Assembly: GCF_013128195.2 (NCBI RefSeq)
Contig: NZ_CP053452.2
Span: forward strand, 3,782,001 to 3,846,000
DNA length: 64,000 nucleotides
Direction: 5' to 3'
Source: Frigoriglobus tundricola
GTDB lineage: Bacteria; Planctomycetota; Planctomycetia; Gemmatales; Gemmataceae
A program made the translations under genes and the position numbers. Shown one piece after another: positions 26,176 through 35,274 of this stretch (position 1 is its first letter; each line of letters starts with the position of its first letter). The notes beneath the pieces are model-generated. The model was not told the DNA's origin. It saw nothing but the letters and a program-made list of their open reading frames with translations, and searched no databases.

Positions 26176-26684
26176 GTGGCCGACGACAAATGGGATGCGC
26201 CCCGGCCGTTCGATGTCAGGACGGTCGAGTATCTCTTGAAAATGATGTCTCAGCACGACCTCTCCGAGATCGATCTGAAGGAGGGCGAGCAGCGCATTCG
26301 CCTCCGAAAGGGCGGGGCGAGTCCCGTCGTTTACGCCCCGGTCGCGCACGCGCCGGCGCCGCCCGTCGCGCCGGCGCCGCCCGTCGCGCCGGCGGCCCCG
26401 GCCGCGCCCCCGCCGGGCCGGCGCCGCCGGCCGCGGCGAAGAACCTGATCGAGATCAAGTCGCCGATGGTCGGCACGTTCTACCCCAAGCCGGACCCGAA
26501 GAAGCCGGAGTACGTGACCGTGGGCAGCAAGGTCACGCCCAAGACGGTCGTGTGCAAGGTGGAGGCGATGAAACTGTTCAACGAGATCACCGCCGATTGC
26601 ACCGGCACCGTCGTTGAGGTGTGCGTGAAGGACGGCGATCCGGTCGAGTACAACCAGGTACTGTACCGGGTGGAGCCCTCTTAA
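26176..26684 (+). pseudogene. accB: biotin carboxyl carrier protein of acetyl-CoA carboxylase, apparent frameshift
   Basis: N-terminal half from ATG 26176: MADDKWDAPRPFDVRTVEYL, then EIDLKEGEQRIRLRKGG, the usual AccB start. It continues into the Ala/Pro hinge and then loses frame. The biotinyl domain is in the next frame: LIEIKSPMVGTFYPKPD, GSKVTPKTVVCKVEAMKLFNEI (biotin on the Lys of EAMK), ending LYRVEPS. Restoring one base near 26410-26425, in a CCCCC/GGG run, joins them into about 169 residues. It carries biotin between carboxylase and transferase in the first step of fatty-acid synthesis and is paired with accC downstream. Since the gene should be essential, a sequence error is the likeliest cause. 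Confidence 0.85.
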
Positions 26685-26689
26685 GTTCG

Positions 26690-26785
26690 GCAGTCGAAAG
26701 TCATCAGGTCGCAAGTCGTAAAGTCGAAGACCTGAATGGCGAATAACTTTACGACTTTCGTCTTTACGACGTTTGACACTTGGAG
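26690..26785. repeat. degenerate GTCGTAAAGTCG-family palindrome
   Basis: Left half CAAGTCGTAAAGTCGAAG pairs loosely with CTTTACGACTTTCGTCTTTACGAC on the right. It is recognisable as kin of the perfect copy at 25988-26076 but diverged. It lies immediately after accB. Confidence 0.6.
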
Positions 26786-26973
26786 CGGCCGTGAAGCTCG
26801 GCTTTGCGGGCGACAGGTCGCGAGGAACAAGAGCACGGCCGTGAGGCCCGGCTTTGCGGGCGACAGGTCGCGAGGAACAAGAGCACGGCCGTGAAGCCCG
26901 GCTTTGCGGGCGACAGGTCGCGAGGAACAAGAGCACGGCCGTGAAGCCCGGCTTTGCGGGCGACAGGTCGCGA
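26786..26973. repeat. 50-bp tandem repeat (about 3.8 copies) between accB and accC
   Basis: Three full 50-base units start at 26786, 26836 and 26886, and a partial fourth at 26936 runs to 26973. Units 3 and 4 are identical over the shared part; units 1 and 2 differ at one or two positions (GAAGCTCGG, GAGGCCCGG, GAAGCCCGG). There are no spacers, so it is not a CRISPR array. The last unit ends 7 bases before the accC start and may place regulatory or variable sequence in the accC leader. Confidence 0.92.
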
Positions 26974-26980
26974 TCACAAT

Positions 26981-28342
26981 ATGGCTATGTTCACCAAAAT
27001 TCTTGTCGCCAACCGCGGGGAGATCGCGCTGCGGGTGATCCGCGCGTGTCACGACCTCAACATCGAGGCCGTCGCGGTGTACTCCGAGGCCGACCGCGGC
27101 GCCCCGTGGCTCGACCACGCGGACCAGACCATCTGCATCGGCCCGCCGGTGTCCGCGGAGAGCTACCTCAAGATCCCCCGCATCATCGCCGCCGCCGAGG
27201 TGAGCGGGGCACAGGCCATCCACCCCGGCTACGGGTTCCTGTCCGAGAACAGCAAGTTCGCCGAGCAGTGCCGGGCGTCCGGCATCGAGTTCATTGGCCC
27301 GTCGGTCGAGGCGATGGACCGGCTCGGTAACAAGGACAAGTCGAAGACGGTGGCGAAGGCCGCGCGGGTGCCCACCGTGCCCGGCAGCGACGGCCTCGTT
27401 CACTCCGAGGAGGAGGCGAAGCGGTTCGCACACAAGGTCGGCTACCCCGTGCTGGTGAAGGCGTCGGCCGGGGGCGGCGGGCGCGGGATGCGCGTCGCCC
27501 GCGACGACGACTCGCTCGCGATCGGACTGGCCGCGGCCAAGGCCGAGGCCGAGGCCGCGTTCAAGGACGGGAGCGTGTTCCTGGAGAAGTACCTCGACCG
27601 CCCGCGGCACGTCGAGGTGCAGCTCATCGGCGACCAGCACAAGAACGTGATCCACCTGTTCGAGCGCGACTGCTCGCTCCAGCGCCGGCACCAGAAACTC
27701 GTGGAGGAGTCGCCCTCGCCGAACCTGCCGGACAAGGTGCGGCAGGAGATGTGCGCCGCGGCGGTGCGGCTCGCGAAGGAGGCCGGCTACTACAACGCCG
27801 GCACCTGCGAGTTCCTCGTGGACCAGGACAATAACTATTACTTCATCGAGGTGAACGCCCGCATCCAGGTGGAGCACCCGGTCACGGAACTCGTCACCGG
27901 CGTCGACCTGATCCGCGAACAGATCCGCGTGGCGGCCGGGGAGAAGCTCCGGTACACGCAAAAGGAGATCCAGCAGCGCGGGTGCGCGATCGAGGTGCGC
28001 ATCAACGCCGAGGACCCGGCCCACGACTTCCGCCCGAGCGCCGGCGTCGTCAAAACGTGGCGCCCGCCGGGCGGGCCGGGCGTGCGGCTCGACTCGCACG
28101 TCTGTGCCGGGTACCGCGTCCCCTCGAACTACGACAGCATGGTGGCGAAGCTTATCGTCCACCAGCCGACGCGGGCCGAGGCGTTCGCGGTGATGCGCCG
28201 CAGCCTCCGCGAGTTCGTCGTCGAGGGCATCCAGACGACCATTCCCATTCTGAAGACCATTTTCGACACGCCGGCGTTTATTGAGGGTAAAGTGGACACG
28301 ACGTTCATCGAGCGCGTACTGATGCCGTCGAAGCCGGGGTAG
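26981..28342 (+). CDS. accC: biotin carboxylase subunit of acetyl-CoA carboxylase
   Basis: 453 residues from ATG 26981; ATG 26987 ([14 protein letters not shown]) is equally usual for the family. It carboxylates the biotin on AccB with ATP and bicarbonate. ATP-grasp features: [15 protein letters not shown] Gly-rich loop, [10 protein letters not shown], the Glu cluster [16 protein letters not shown], and the active-site RINAEDP. C-terminal domain [13 protein letters not shown] is complete. Lengths and motifs are standard. The accB-accC gap holds the tandem repeat, so coupling of the two genes is unusual here. No accA or accD in the window. Confidence 0.97.
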   Translation: MAMFTKILVANRGEIALRVIRACHDLNIEAVAVYSEADRGAPWLDHADQTICIGPPVSAESYLKIPRIIAAAEVSGAQAIHPGYGFLSENSKFAEQCRASGIEFIGPSVEAMDRLGNKDKSKTVAKAARVPTVPGSDGLVHSEEEAKRFAHKVGYPVLVKASAGGGGRGMRVARDDDSLAIGLAAAKAEAEAAFKDGSVFLEKYLDRPRHVEVQLIGDQHKNVIHLFERDCSLQRRHQKLVEESPSPNLPDKVRQEMCAAAVRLAKEAGYYNAGTCEFLVDQDNNYYFIEVNARIQVEHPVTELVTGVDLIREQIRVAAGEKLRYTQKEIQQRGCAIEVRINAEDPAHDFRPSAGVVKTWRPPGGPGVRLDSHVCAGYRVPSNYDSMVAKLIVHQPTRAEAFAVMRRSLREFVVEGIQTTIPILKTIFDTPAFIEGKVDTTFIERVLMPSKPG

Positions 28343-28427
28343 GGTGGGACAAGACGCTGCGCCGTCCCACCGTCTTCTCGGGCGGGCCGGCAGCGGAGCC
28401 GCGTCTCGCTCTCGGAGGCTCGCCCCG

Positions 28428-28817
28428 ATGGAAGAGGTCCTCGGCCTGCTGATCCAGGTCGTTTTCGAGGTCGGGCTGCAAGTCCTCATCTGTTTCGGGT
28501 TCGACTTCGCCACCGAGGGGCGCCACACGGGGGACGAACGCGGGAGCACTGGCGGGTGCGGGTGGCTGGTCGCGTTCCTGGTGTTCGGCGGCCTCTGCGG
28601 CGGGATCAGTCTGATGGTCGTGCCGGACCTCATCCTCCCGACGCTCGGCCTGCGCTTGGCAAATCTCGTTTTGGCCCCGCTGTTCGCGGGGACGGGGTCG
28701 CAGTTGTTTGCGGCGCACGTTTGGTCCGCCCGTGGGGCCGACCCGCGGAACCACTTCTGGCGCGGGTTCGGGTTCGCGCTGGCGTTCGGTCTCGTGCGCC
28801 TCGCCGGCTCCCGCTGA
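28428..28817 (+). CDS. small membrane protein
   Basis: 129 residues from ATG 28428. A first helix (EEVLGLLIQVVFEVGLQVLI), a polar loop with TEGRHTGDERGSTGG, then further hydrophobic helices (GWLVAFLVFGGLCGGISLMV, LGLRLANLVLAPLFAG) and a final FGFALAFGLVRLA. Three or four transmembrane segments are predicted. No family recognised. It is 85 bases after accC and may be cotranscribed. A perfect palindrome follows its stop. Confidence 0.6.
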   Translation: MEEVLGLLIQVVFEVGLQVLICFGFDFATEGRHTGDERGSTGGCGWLVAFLVFGGLCGGISLMVVPDLILPTLGLRLANLVLAPLFAGTGSQLFAAHVWSARGADPRNHFWRGFGFALAFGLVRLAGSR

Positions 28818-28851
28818 TAGTCGGCCGCGTGAACGTTTGAGTCTGGGTCCG

Positions 28852-28907
28852 TTGTGGTGCAGGCGGCTCGCCTGCTTACGGTTGCAGGCGAGCCGCCTGC
28901 ACCACAA
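28852..28907. repeat. perfect inverted repeat, 24-bp arms (GTGGTGCAGGCGG family)
   Basis: TTGTGGTGCAGGCGGCTCGC and four further bases (28852-28875) are exactly complementary to 28884-28907 around an 8-base loop. A diverged relative with the same GTGGTGCA ends is at 48241-48300. It may act as a terminator for the gene before it. Confidence 0.9.
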
Positions 28908-28993
28908 AAAGAACCACGGCCGATTGTTAGAACCCTTCTGGTCCGTGCGTGATCTAATAGCAACAGGTATCCCACCGCTCCTTGAGGTGTCCC

Positions 28994-30457
28994 ATGTATC
29001 GCCTGACAGCGGTCGCGGCGCTCGCACTCGCGTGCGCCGTGCCGGCCGCCGCCGCGGGTCCGTATGACGACCTGCTCAAGCACGCCTCCGCAAACACGAA
29101 CGCCCTGGTGCTGATGGACGCGACCGCCGCGTACGCCAGCCCGCTGGCGAAGAAGGAAGCGTGGGCCGACGCGCGGCGGACCAGCGGGCACGGCGTGCTG
29201 GGGTTCGTCCCGGCCGACGCCGAACTCGTGGCGGTCGCCGCCGAGGTGAACCTGACGTCGATGCTGCGTGACTTCCAGGTCGGCGTAGTGAGGGTCAAGA
29301 GCCTGCCGAACTTCAAGGAGCTGGCGGCCCAGGAGGGCGGCTCCACGGTCGAGATCGCGGGGCAACTGTGCGCGGTGTCGCCGCGGGACGTGTACTTCAC
29401 CAGCTTCCCCGGCGGCCAGTTCGCGGCGGCCTACCCGGCCGACCGGCAGTACGTCGCCCGGTGGTTGAAGGCCGACCGGGCGGGCAAACTGCCGCCGCTC
29501 ACCCCGTCCTTGCGTAAAGCGGCCGATGGCGCGGCCGGGTCCACCGTCACCATCGCGGTCGATCTAGAGGACGCGGTCGATCCGACGCTGTTGCGGGCCG
29601 GTCTCGCCGCCAGCCCGGTGCTGGTGAAGAACAAGGGCGTCAACCTGTTCGCCCTGTCGGTGTTCCTCAGCCGGGCCACGGGGCTGACGTTCACGGCCAA
29701 GGTGACCGACGCGGTCACGGGCCAGATCGTCATCACGTTCCCCGAGGACGTGAACCGGTACAAGGGGGTTCTGAAAGACCTGTTCCTCGAACTGGTCGAC
29801 GCGTACGGGGTTTCGATCGACGGGCTGGACCAGTGGGAGGCGACGTTCACCGACACCACGCTCACCCTCGCCGGGCCGATGACCACCGCCGATCTCAAGC
29901 GGGTCGTGTCGCTGTTCTCGTTCCCGCACCCCGGCGAGTCCGAGGCGAAGGCGACCGGGGCCGAGCCGACCGCGGGGGCCACGAAGCGGTACCTGGCCGC
30001 CGTCGATACCGTTCTGGCCGGCATCAAGAAGGTCAAGGACGGTCCCAACTATGAGAAGACCGCGACCTGGCACGACAAGGCCGCCGCCGAGTTGGACATG
30101 ATCGGTCGGAAGAACGTGGACCCGTTCGCGGTGGAGGCGGCGCGCCAGTGCGCCCAGCGGTTGCGGGCGATCGCGGCCAGCCTCCGCGGGGTGCCGATCG
30201 CGATGACCGAGGCGAACGATAAGGCCTACGTGTACGGCACCCACGCTCCCTACTGGGGGTGGTGGGGCGGCGGTTCCCGGTCGGCGCTCCGGGCGCTGGC
30301 GTTTTCCCCGACGTACGTGGACTCGAACATCCCCCAGCTCCAACAGCAGGTGGCGAAGGCCGTTGCCGACGACAAGACCCGGCGGCTCGAGGCGTGGAGC
30401 CGGATCGACCGGGTCATGTCGGAGGCGCGTCGCAATTTGGCGGACAAGTACAAGTGA
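28994..30457 (+). CDS. secreted protein of unknown function
   Basis: 487 residues; ATG 28994 follows TTGAGGTGTCCC, a good ribosome site. Signal peptide MYRLTAVAALALACAVPAAAA. The mature protein alternates long helices and strands, with an unusual aromatic segment YGTHAPYWGWWGGGSRSALR near residue 420, followed by a long charged helix (DDKTRRLEAWSRIDRVMSEA). The middle (LVKNKGVNLFALSVFLSRA, TVTIAVDLEDAVD) recalls the layout of the tandem paralogue pair at 20-24 kb but without clear identity. No enzymatic motif. Export to the periplasm is inferred. Confidence 0.75.
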   Translation: MYRLTAVAALALACAVPAAAAGPYDDLLKHASANTNALVLMDATAAYASPLAKKEAWADARRTSGHGVLGFVPADAELVAVAAEVNLTSMLRDFQVGVVRVKSLPNFKELAAQEGGSTVEIAGQLCAVSPRDVYFTSFPGGQFAAAYPADRQYVARWLKADRAGKLPPLTPSLRKAADGAAGSTVTIAVDLEDAVDPTLLRAGLAASPVLVKNKGVNLFALSVFLSRATGLTFTAKVTDAVTGQIVITFPEDVNRYKGVLKDLFLELVDAYGVSIDGLDQWEATFTDTTLTLAGPMTTADLKRVVSLFSFPHPGESEAKATGAEPTAGATKRYLAAVDTVLAGIKKVKDGPNYEKTATWHDKAAAELDMIGRKNVDPFAVEAARQCAQRLRAIAASLRGVPIAMTEANDKAYVYGTHAPYWGWWGGGSRSALRALAFSPTYVDSNIPQLQQQVAKAVADDKTRRLEAWSRIDRVMSEARRNLADKYK

Positions 30458-30808
30458 GGTCACGGGTCGTACAGTCGCAAGTCGTAACGTCATAAGGCAC
30501 GAGCCGACGGCCAGGGGTGCAAACCCCTGGTCTGAGGAGGCAGGGAGCCGCTCTAAAACGCGGGTCGATTATTTTCCCGCAGTTACCTGAAGTCGAAGAC
30601 CCGATCCGCTTCTATCCTCGTCTTGCGACTGATGGGCTTTCGGGTCTCGTTTTTGGGCACCGCGTCGCACACCACTGCGCGACTCGGTGCGTCTTTTTTT
30701 AGCTGCGGGTTCTCCGGAACTGCCAATCCGGCCGCGCTTCGGCACCGGGTGTGCAACCTCACCTCCGTGTGGAATTTCACCTCGCCCGCCCGCCCACGAG
30801 GATCAACC
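30458..30808. other. gene-free repeat-bearing stretch
   Basis: About 350 bases. A decayed GTCGTAAAGTCG-family unit (TCGCAAGTCGTAACGTCATA at about 30474-30493) and a small perfect hairpin CCAGGGGT-GCAA-ACCCCTGG (30511-30530) are visible. A second hairpin-like pairing joins GCGACTCGGTGCG-type sequence around 30680. Near 30795 GAGG precedes the next start. No gene seen. Confidence 0.55.
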
Positions 30809-31333
30809 ATGAAGAGGGGCAGCAACAACACCGTCGTCGGGGTGTTCTACACTCGTTCGGACGCCGAGGACGCGATCCGCGACCTGCGCATCGCGGGGTT
30901 TTCGGACGACCGCATAGGGATGGTCGCGCGGGACGCCGACGGGCGGATGGTGACCGAGCGCGGCGGCGAGACGCTGGCCGAGGAGGGCGCGGCGGCCGGG
31001 GCCGTGGTCGGCGCGGGGGCCGGGGCGCTGATCGGTCTGGGGGTGCTCGCGGGGACGATTCCGGTGGTCGGTCCGGTGCTGGCGCTCGGCACGCTGGGCA
31101 CGGTCCTACTGAACGCGGCCGGGGGCGCGGCCATCCTGGGTATCGTCGGCGCGCTCGTCGGTTTGGGTATTCCGGAAGACGAAGCGCGGTACTACGAGGG
31201 CGAGGTCCACGGCGGCCGGTTCCTCGTCACCGTGGACGCGGACAACCGCCCCTCAGAAGCGTGGGCCATCCTGCACCGCTCGGGTGGCTACAATCGGACC
31301 AACCCGCCGCTCAACGCAGCGACACCGATGTGA
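30809..31333 (+). CDS. general stress protein-like membrane-associated protein (GsiB/YsnF-like, glycine-zipper)
   Basis: 174 residues; ATG 30809 follows ACGAGGATCAACC. The N-terminus VVGVFYTRSDAEDAIRDLRIAGFSDDRIGMVARD is a ferredoxin-like module of the general stress protein 17M type. The centre is a long Gly/Ala zipper (VVGAGAGALIGLGVLAG, GGAAILGIVGALVGLGIP) that can insert in or lie on a membrane. The C-terminus (YYEGEVHGGRFLVTVDAD) is a repeat-like beta strand. Proteins of this layout are induced by heat, salt or oxidative stress. A strong hairpin terminator follows. Confidence 0.75.
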   Translation: MKRGSNNTVVGVFYTRSDAEDAIRDLRIAGFSDDRIGMVARDADGRMVTERGGETLAEEGAAAGAVVGAGAGALIGLGVLAGTIPVVGPVLALGTLGTVLLNAAGGAAILGIVGALVGLGIPEDEARYYEGEVHGGRFLVTVDADNRPSEAWAILHRSGGYNRTNPPLNAATPM

Positions 31334-31354
31334 CGCGCGGCGAAGCTGAAGCAC

Positions 31355-31380
31355 ACGAACCCGGCGCGAGCCGGGTTCGT
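31355..31380 (+). terminator. intrinsic terminator-like hairpin
   Basis: ACGAACCCGG, loop CGCGAG, CCGGGTTCGT: a perfect 10-bp stem, then TCGTTTGCC. It lies 22 bases after the stress-protein stop and 72 before cpaB, so it separates the two transcripts. Confidence 0.75.
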
Positions 31381-31451
31381 TCGTTTGCCATTGCCCCGGA
31401 GTGCCCTACACTCGCGTACCGTCCGCCCTTTGATTCAACTCCGGGGTTCCC

Positions 31452-32381
31452 ATGTCCGATCCACTGCCCAGTGCCGGCTCCGGTTGTCCGATGCGTTACA
31501 ATCTGGCGTATGTCGTACTGCTGGTGCTTCTGGCAATTACAACGACGGGTTGGGTCGTCACTGCCACACTGCGCGACCGACCGCTTGTGGTGTCCGCGCA
31601 AGCGGCCCCGGAAGCGGCAATCGCTTCAGGGGCGCCGGTTGTGCCCCTCCCGCCGTTGCCGGCGGAAACGATCGACGTTCTCGTCGCGGCAAGGGATCTG
31701 CCCGTTGGCACGATGCTTAGCCGTGACAATCTCAAAACGGCCGTGAAGACCAAGAAGGTGTCCAGAGATAGTCTTCCGCCGGTGATCGTAACCAACGTTG
31801 AAGAACTGGTGGACAAGCTGTTGTGCCGCCCGGTGCGGGAGGAGGAAACGTTCAACCCGTCGGACCTGACAATGGGTCAGAACCTCGTCTTGTACGACGG
31901 GGACGACATGGTGTCCATCCAGGTCGCCGCCGCGCAAGCCGCGGCCGGCCTCATCGGGCCGGGCAGCCGGGTGAACGTGCTCGCCACGCTCCGGGTCGGC
32001 AACAAGGTCCGCGCGTTCCCGCTGCTGGTGAACGTCCTCGTGGTCGCGGTGGACGCGAGCACGGTCGACAGCAAGGGCGGCACGTTTGCGAACTTGAACA
32101 CGGTGTTGGTCGCGGCGAAGGTGAATGAGAAGCAGGCACTGGCGCTATCCCTCGCCAAGAGCCGCGGTTGTTCGATCGAACTGCTGCTCCGCCACCCGAG
32201 CAAGAGCGAAGACGCGGACAAAGCGTACAACATCGAATCGGTCATTGAACTGCTGGCGGGCGAGCAGACGGGAGAGGCGAGTCCCGGGGCGGGAACGGGC
32301 GAGGAGAAGCCCGCGGCCCCGCCCGTTGTGGTACCGCCATTCACGGCCCCCGCCCCGCGCCCGGTCGGCGGGGTACGCTGA
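31452..32381 (+). CDS. cpaB: CpaB-like Flp pilus assembly protein
   Basis: 309 residues; ATG 31452 used, ATG 31491 (MRYNLAYVVLLVLLA) possible. One N-terminal transmembrane helix, then a SAF domain (IDVLVAARDLPVGTMLSRDN, followed by PVREEETFNPSDL) and the RcpC/CpaB beta domain (VSIQVAAAQAAAGLIGPGSRVNVLAT). CpaB helps assemble tight-adherence pili with the CpaC secretin. No other tad gene is in the window, so either the rest of the system is elsewhere or this copy has another role. A Pro-rich C-terminal tail is present. Confidence 0.85.
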   Translation: MSDPLPSAGSGCPMRYNLAYVVLLVLLAITTTGWVVTATLRDRPLVVSAQAAPEAAIASGAPVVPLPPLPAETIDVLVAARDLPVGTMLSRDNLKTAVKTKKVSRDSLPPVIVTNVEELVDKLLCRPVREEETFNPSDLTMGQNLVLYDGDDMVSIQVAAAQAAAGLIGPGSRVNVLATLRVGNKVRAFPLLVNVLVVAVDASTVDSKGGTFANLNTVLVAAKVNEKQALALSLAKSRGCSIELLLRHPSKSEDADKAYNIESVIELLAGEQTGEASPGAGTGEEKPAAPPVVVPPFTAPAPRPVGGVR

Positions 32382-32384
32382 CGG

Positions 32385-33605
32385 TCACTCCGCCGTTGCC
32401 AGCGCCAGCGCGAGGCGGCAGCCGCTCTCGAACTCGGTCAAATCGACGTACTCCTTCACGGTGTGGATCTCGTTCTGGCCGGCGCCGAAGGTCACGGTCG
32501 GGATGCCGTGCTTCACCATCCAGTTCGCGTCCAGCCCACCGTTGGTGACGCGCAAGTTCGGCTCGCGGCCGACCGCCCGGACGGCGGCTTCGGCGCGGGC
32601 CACGACCGGCGCGTCGGCCTTCAGCCGGAACGGCACGTAGTCGAGCCGCGAGGTGAACTTCACCTTCGCGGTGCGGCCCTCGTGGTCCTTCACTTTCGCC
32701 GCCGCGTTCGTGAACGCGGTCTTGTACGCGGCCGTGATCTCGCGGACGAACTTCGCGTCGTGGCTGCGGCTCTCGCCCTTCACGTGAACGAAGTCGGTGA
32801 CCACGTTCGTCGCGTCGCCGGCCGATTTGCCGTCGAGCGTCCCGACCAGGCCGACGTTACTCGTCCCCTCGCGGCCGTCCTTCACCACCTTGCCGAACCA
32901 CCCGCCCTCGTGCACCTCGGCCATTGCGAGCGCGAGGACCATCGTCGCGGAGATGCCCCGCTCGGGGGCGACGCCGGCGTGGGCCGCCTTGCCGCGGATG
33001 TCCACCGTCCAGCGGTCCGCGCCGATCGCCCCGATGAGGACGTCCGCCGCGCAGCGGCCGTCGAAGTTGAAGCCGACGGTCGGCCCGCCGAGGTCGGCCG
33101 GGTCGAGGTGCTTCGCCCCGAACAGGCCGCTCTCCTCGCGGACGGTGAACAGCATCGTGATCGGCGGGTGCGGGAGGTTCTGCTTGATGAGTTCGGCCGC
33201 GAGCGTGACCAGGACCGCGCACCCGGTGCGGTTGTCGCCGCCGAGCGCGGTCGTGCCCTCGAGTTCGTTGACGACCCGTTTCCCGACCTGTTTCGGTTTC
33301 GCCCCCGCGCACAGCGGAACGGTGTCCATGTGGGTCATGAACAGGATCGGCTTCGCGTTCTTCTTGCCGGTGCCGGGCAACTTGACGATGAGGTTGCCGA
33401 TGGGCGTGGGTTCGGGGATGCGGGTGTGCGCGTCGTCGAAGGCGATCGCCTTGGCCGGCACGCCGACCTCTTTCAGCGCGGCGACCAGCTCCTTGCCAAT
33501 GGCCGCCTCGTGGCCGGTAATCGAGTTGACCGCCAGGAAGCGGATCAACCGCTCGACGGCGGCGTGGGTGTCGAGATCGAACGCGGGCGCGGTGGCGGTC
33601 GGCAT
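32385..33605 (-). CDS. M20 family metallopeptidase (peptidase T-like tripeptidase)
   Basis: 406 residues. Dinuclear zinc M20 peptidase: THMDTVPLC (first His and Asp), LGGDNRTGCA (bridging Asp), VREESGLFGA (catalytic Glu pair), FDG, and the C-terminal His in GQNEIHTVKEYVDLTEFE. A dimerisation domain lies between, with AHAGVAPERGISA. This fits the PepT/M20B tripeptidase group, which trims N-terminal residues from short peptides in the cytoplasm. It converges on cpaB (3 bases between stops). Exact substrate is not shown by sequence. Confidence 0.9.
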   Translation of the reverse strand: MPTATAPAFDLDTHAAVERLIRFLAVNSITGHEAAIGKELVAALKEVGVPAKAIAFDDAHTRIPEPTPIGNLIVKLPGTGKKNAKPILFMTHMDTVPLCAGAKPKQVGKRVVNELEGTTALGGDNRTGCAVLVTLAAELIKQNLPHPPITMLFTVREESGLFGAKHLDPADLGGPTVGFNFDGRCAADVLIGAIGADRWTVDIRGKAAHAGVAPERGISATMVLALAMAEVHEGGWFGKVVKDGREGTSNVGLVGTLDGKSAGDATNVVTDFVHVKGESRSHDAKFVREITAAYKTAFTNAAAKVKDHEGRTAKVKFTSRLDYVPFRLKADAPVVARAEAAVRAVGREPNLRVTNGGLDANWMVKHGIPTVTFGAGQNEIHTVKEYVDLTEFESGCRLALALATAE

Positions 33606-34042
33606 GGCGGCTCCGGCGGGGCGGAAAAAGCAACGGGGGCATCAGCCCCCGTTAGTTGATAAGAGTATAGCGACCGCTGACGACCACCAACCACCCCGGC
33701 GAGCGGGGGCGGTAGCCCCCCGAGGAACGCCAAGCTCGCGCCCCGCGGCCCGTCACGTGTCGCGTCCCGGAGTTTAATCGGTTGCCTCGGGGGGCTAACG
33801 CCCCTCGCTCGCCGGGGTCTTGGGGGGGGTTATCGTCCGCGGAAGGCGGGGGTATAAGGACCAGCAGACAGAACCTCCCCCCTTCCCGAAGAGGGAAGGG
33901 GGGAGAAACCCGGCGTTCGGAAGCCCCTCTCCCCGCCCCGGCCCGCGAGAAGCTCCGCTGACCGGGCCGGGGAGCACGCGGGGAGGGGTTGGGGAGGGGT
34001 TCGGTCCGATCGTCTTAAGGAAAGATTGACGAACGGTTCCGC
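33606..34042. repeat. cluster of palindromic repeats in a gene-free gap
   Basis: About 440 bases with no gene. The left half is an imperfect inverted repeat, ACCCCGGCGAGCGGGGGCGG (33693 on) with its partner at 33785-33818, arms about 33 bases, spacer 59. Then a short perfect hairpin CTCCCCCCTTCCC / GGGAAGGGGGGAG (33875-33887 with 33893-33905), and a third G/C-run palindrome around CCCCGGCCCG / CGGGCCGGGG (about 33935-33972). The three types differ in sequence, so several element families were stacked here. Confidence 0.8.
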
Positions 34043-34483
34043 TTACCGCACGCGGAGCAGTTTGGCCATGCGGCGCTCGAGCCGCTCCCACACGTCACCG
34101 GGCGGGACGTGAACGGCCGGGAGCCGGTCGGGGAAGTGGGTGAGCTTGCCGTCCGGGTTCACCTGGGCGAACCCGAACAGCGCTTCCGTCCACGGTCCTT
34201 CTTCGTCGTCCCACGGCATGCCAACGAGCCCGCACACGAGGTACGCGGCCGTGCGGCGCAGCACCACGCCCTGGATCTCCACCACCACGCCCACGGGCAC
34301 CGGCCGCAGGCACTCCATGTTCAGCACCCGGCGGAGCACCAGGTTGGCCTGCGGGCCAACGTGCTTCCACGCGGTCGCGTACCCGGCCTCCAGGACCAGG
34401 CGGAGCATCGCCCCGGCGTACAGCGTACCGTGGTGGTTCGCGTCCGACGGGAGCACCAACTTGTGGCTGTGTGTGGTTGACAT
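34043..34483 (-). CDS. hotdog-fold acyl-CoA thioesterase family protein
   Basis: 146 residues. N-terminal [20 protein letters not shown] is the conserved acyl-CoA hydrolase segment (Asn, His-His-Gly-Thr, Gly-Gly-like turn), followed by a long hotdog helix [12 protein letters not shown] and the strand [20 protein letters not shown]. It hydrolyses acyl-CoA thioesters; chain length is unknown. The catalytic Asp/Asn is plausible at Asn16. The C-terminus ends in a basic helix ([15 protein letters not shown]). Cytoplasmic, divergent from ndk, 198 bases apart. Confidence 0.85.
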   Translation of the reverse strand: MSTTHSHKLVLPSDANHHGTLYAGAMLRLVLEAGYATAWKHVGPQANLVLRRVLNMECLRPVPVGVVVEIQGVVLRRTAAYLVCGLVGMPWDDEEGPWTEALFGFAQVNPDGKLTHFPDRLPAVHVPPGDVWERLERRMAKLLRVR

Positions 34484-34496
34484 AACGGGATGGGGT

Positions 34497-34530
34497 CACA
34501 GGGGGAACCCACGAGGGGTTCCCCCTCACA
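34497..34530. repeat. non-coding copy of the GGGGGAACCC palindrome
   Basis: CACAGGGGGAACCCACGAGG followed by GGTTCCCCCTCACA: the same core that is inserted in hemF and in the cytochrome fusion gene, here between the divergent thioesterase and ndk genes. Confidence 0.75.
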
Positions 34531-34681
34531 TAATGGTCGGAGCGGGTTCCCGGGGGCCGGCGGACGGAACAATAGTACCGCGATCGTGGGGCCGCGTACA
34601 CGGGAGCGGTGGACGAACGGCCGCCGGTTCCGCACCATGACCGAAACGCGAACCCGCCGCCACCCGAACCGGAGCCCGATC

Positions 34682-35128
34682 ATGCAGCGCACCCTCATCC
34701 TATTAAAGCCGGACGCGGTTCAGCGGCGTCTGGTCGGTGAGATCACCGCCCGGTTCGAGCGGAAGGGGCTCCGGCTGGCCGGCCTGAAACTCGTCCACGC
34801 GTCCCGAGAACTGGCCGAGAAGCACTACGCCGTCCACAAGGGCAAACCGTTCTACGAGAGCCTCCTGGCGTTCCTGACGAGCGGGCCGACGGTGGCGCTG
34901 GTGTGGGAGGGCCGCGAGGCCGTGGCCGTCGGCCGCAACCTGATGGGCGTCACGGACGGGGCGAAGTCGCCGCCGGGCACGATCCGCGGCGATTTCGCAC
35001 TGAGCGTGCAGAACAACCTCGTCCACGGCTCCGACAGTGCGGAGAACGCGGCGACCGAGATCGCCCTGTGGTTCCAGCCCGACGAACTCGTCACCTACGC
35101 GGCGACCGACGCGAACTGGGTCGGCTGA
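34682..35128 (+). CDS. ndk: nucleoside diphosphate kinase
   Basis: 148 residues from ATG 34682. Transfers the gamma phosphate between nucleoside tri- and diphosphates through phospho-His115. Motifs: [18 protein letters not shown], the Kpn loop region [36 protein letters not shown] and the catalytic [12 protein letters not shown]. Length is standard for the hexameric/tetrameric family. Short open frame upstream of this ATG is not conserved. Cytoplasmic. Confidence 0.97.
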   Translation: MQRTLILLKPDAVQRRLVGEITARFERKGLRLAGLKLVHASRELAEKHYAVHKGKPFYESLLAFLTSGPTVALVWEGREAVAVGRNLMGVTDGAKSPPGTIRGDFALSVQNNLVHGSDSAENAATEIALWFQPDELVTYAATDANWVG

Positions 35129-35274
35129 GGTCGCGCGAACCGCGTCACCCGTTGGAACCGGCACAGCCGACAAGCCCCCGCGCCCGGCGCGCCGAAAAAC
35201 GCGTTGCCCTGGTGCCCGTCTCGCGCCGAAAAGAGCCGGGGATGAGTCACCAGGGACACACGGAGGGCCGGGCG

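Noticed and set aside
26786-26973. Possible CRISPR array between accB and accC
   Set aside because: The 50-base units are directly adjacent with no unique spacers and no cas genes are present.
33835-34020. Possible regulatory RNA in the G/C-run repeats
   Set aside because: Only nested G/C hairpins with no conserved riboswitch core; best explained as repeat elements.
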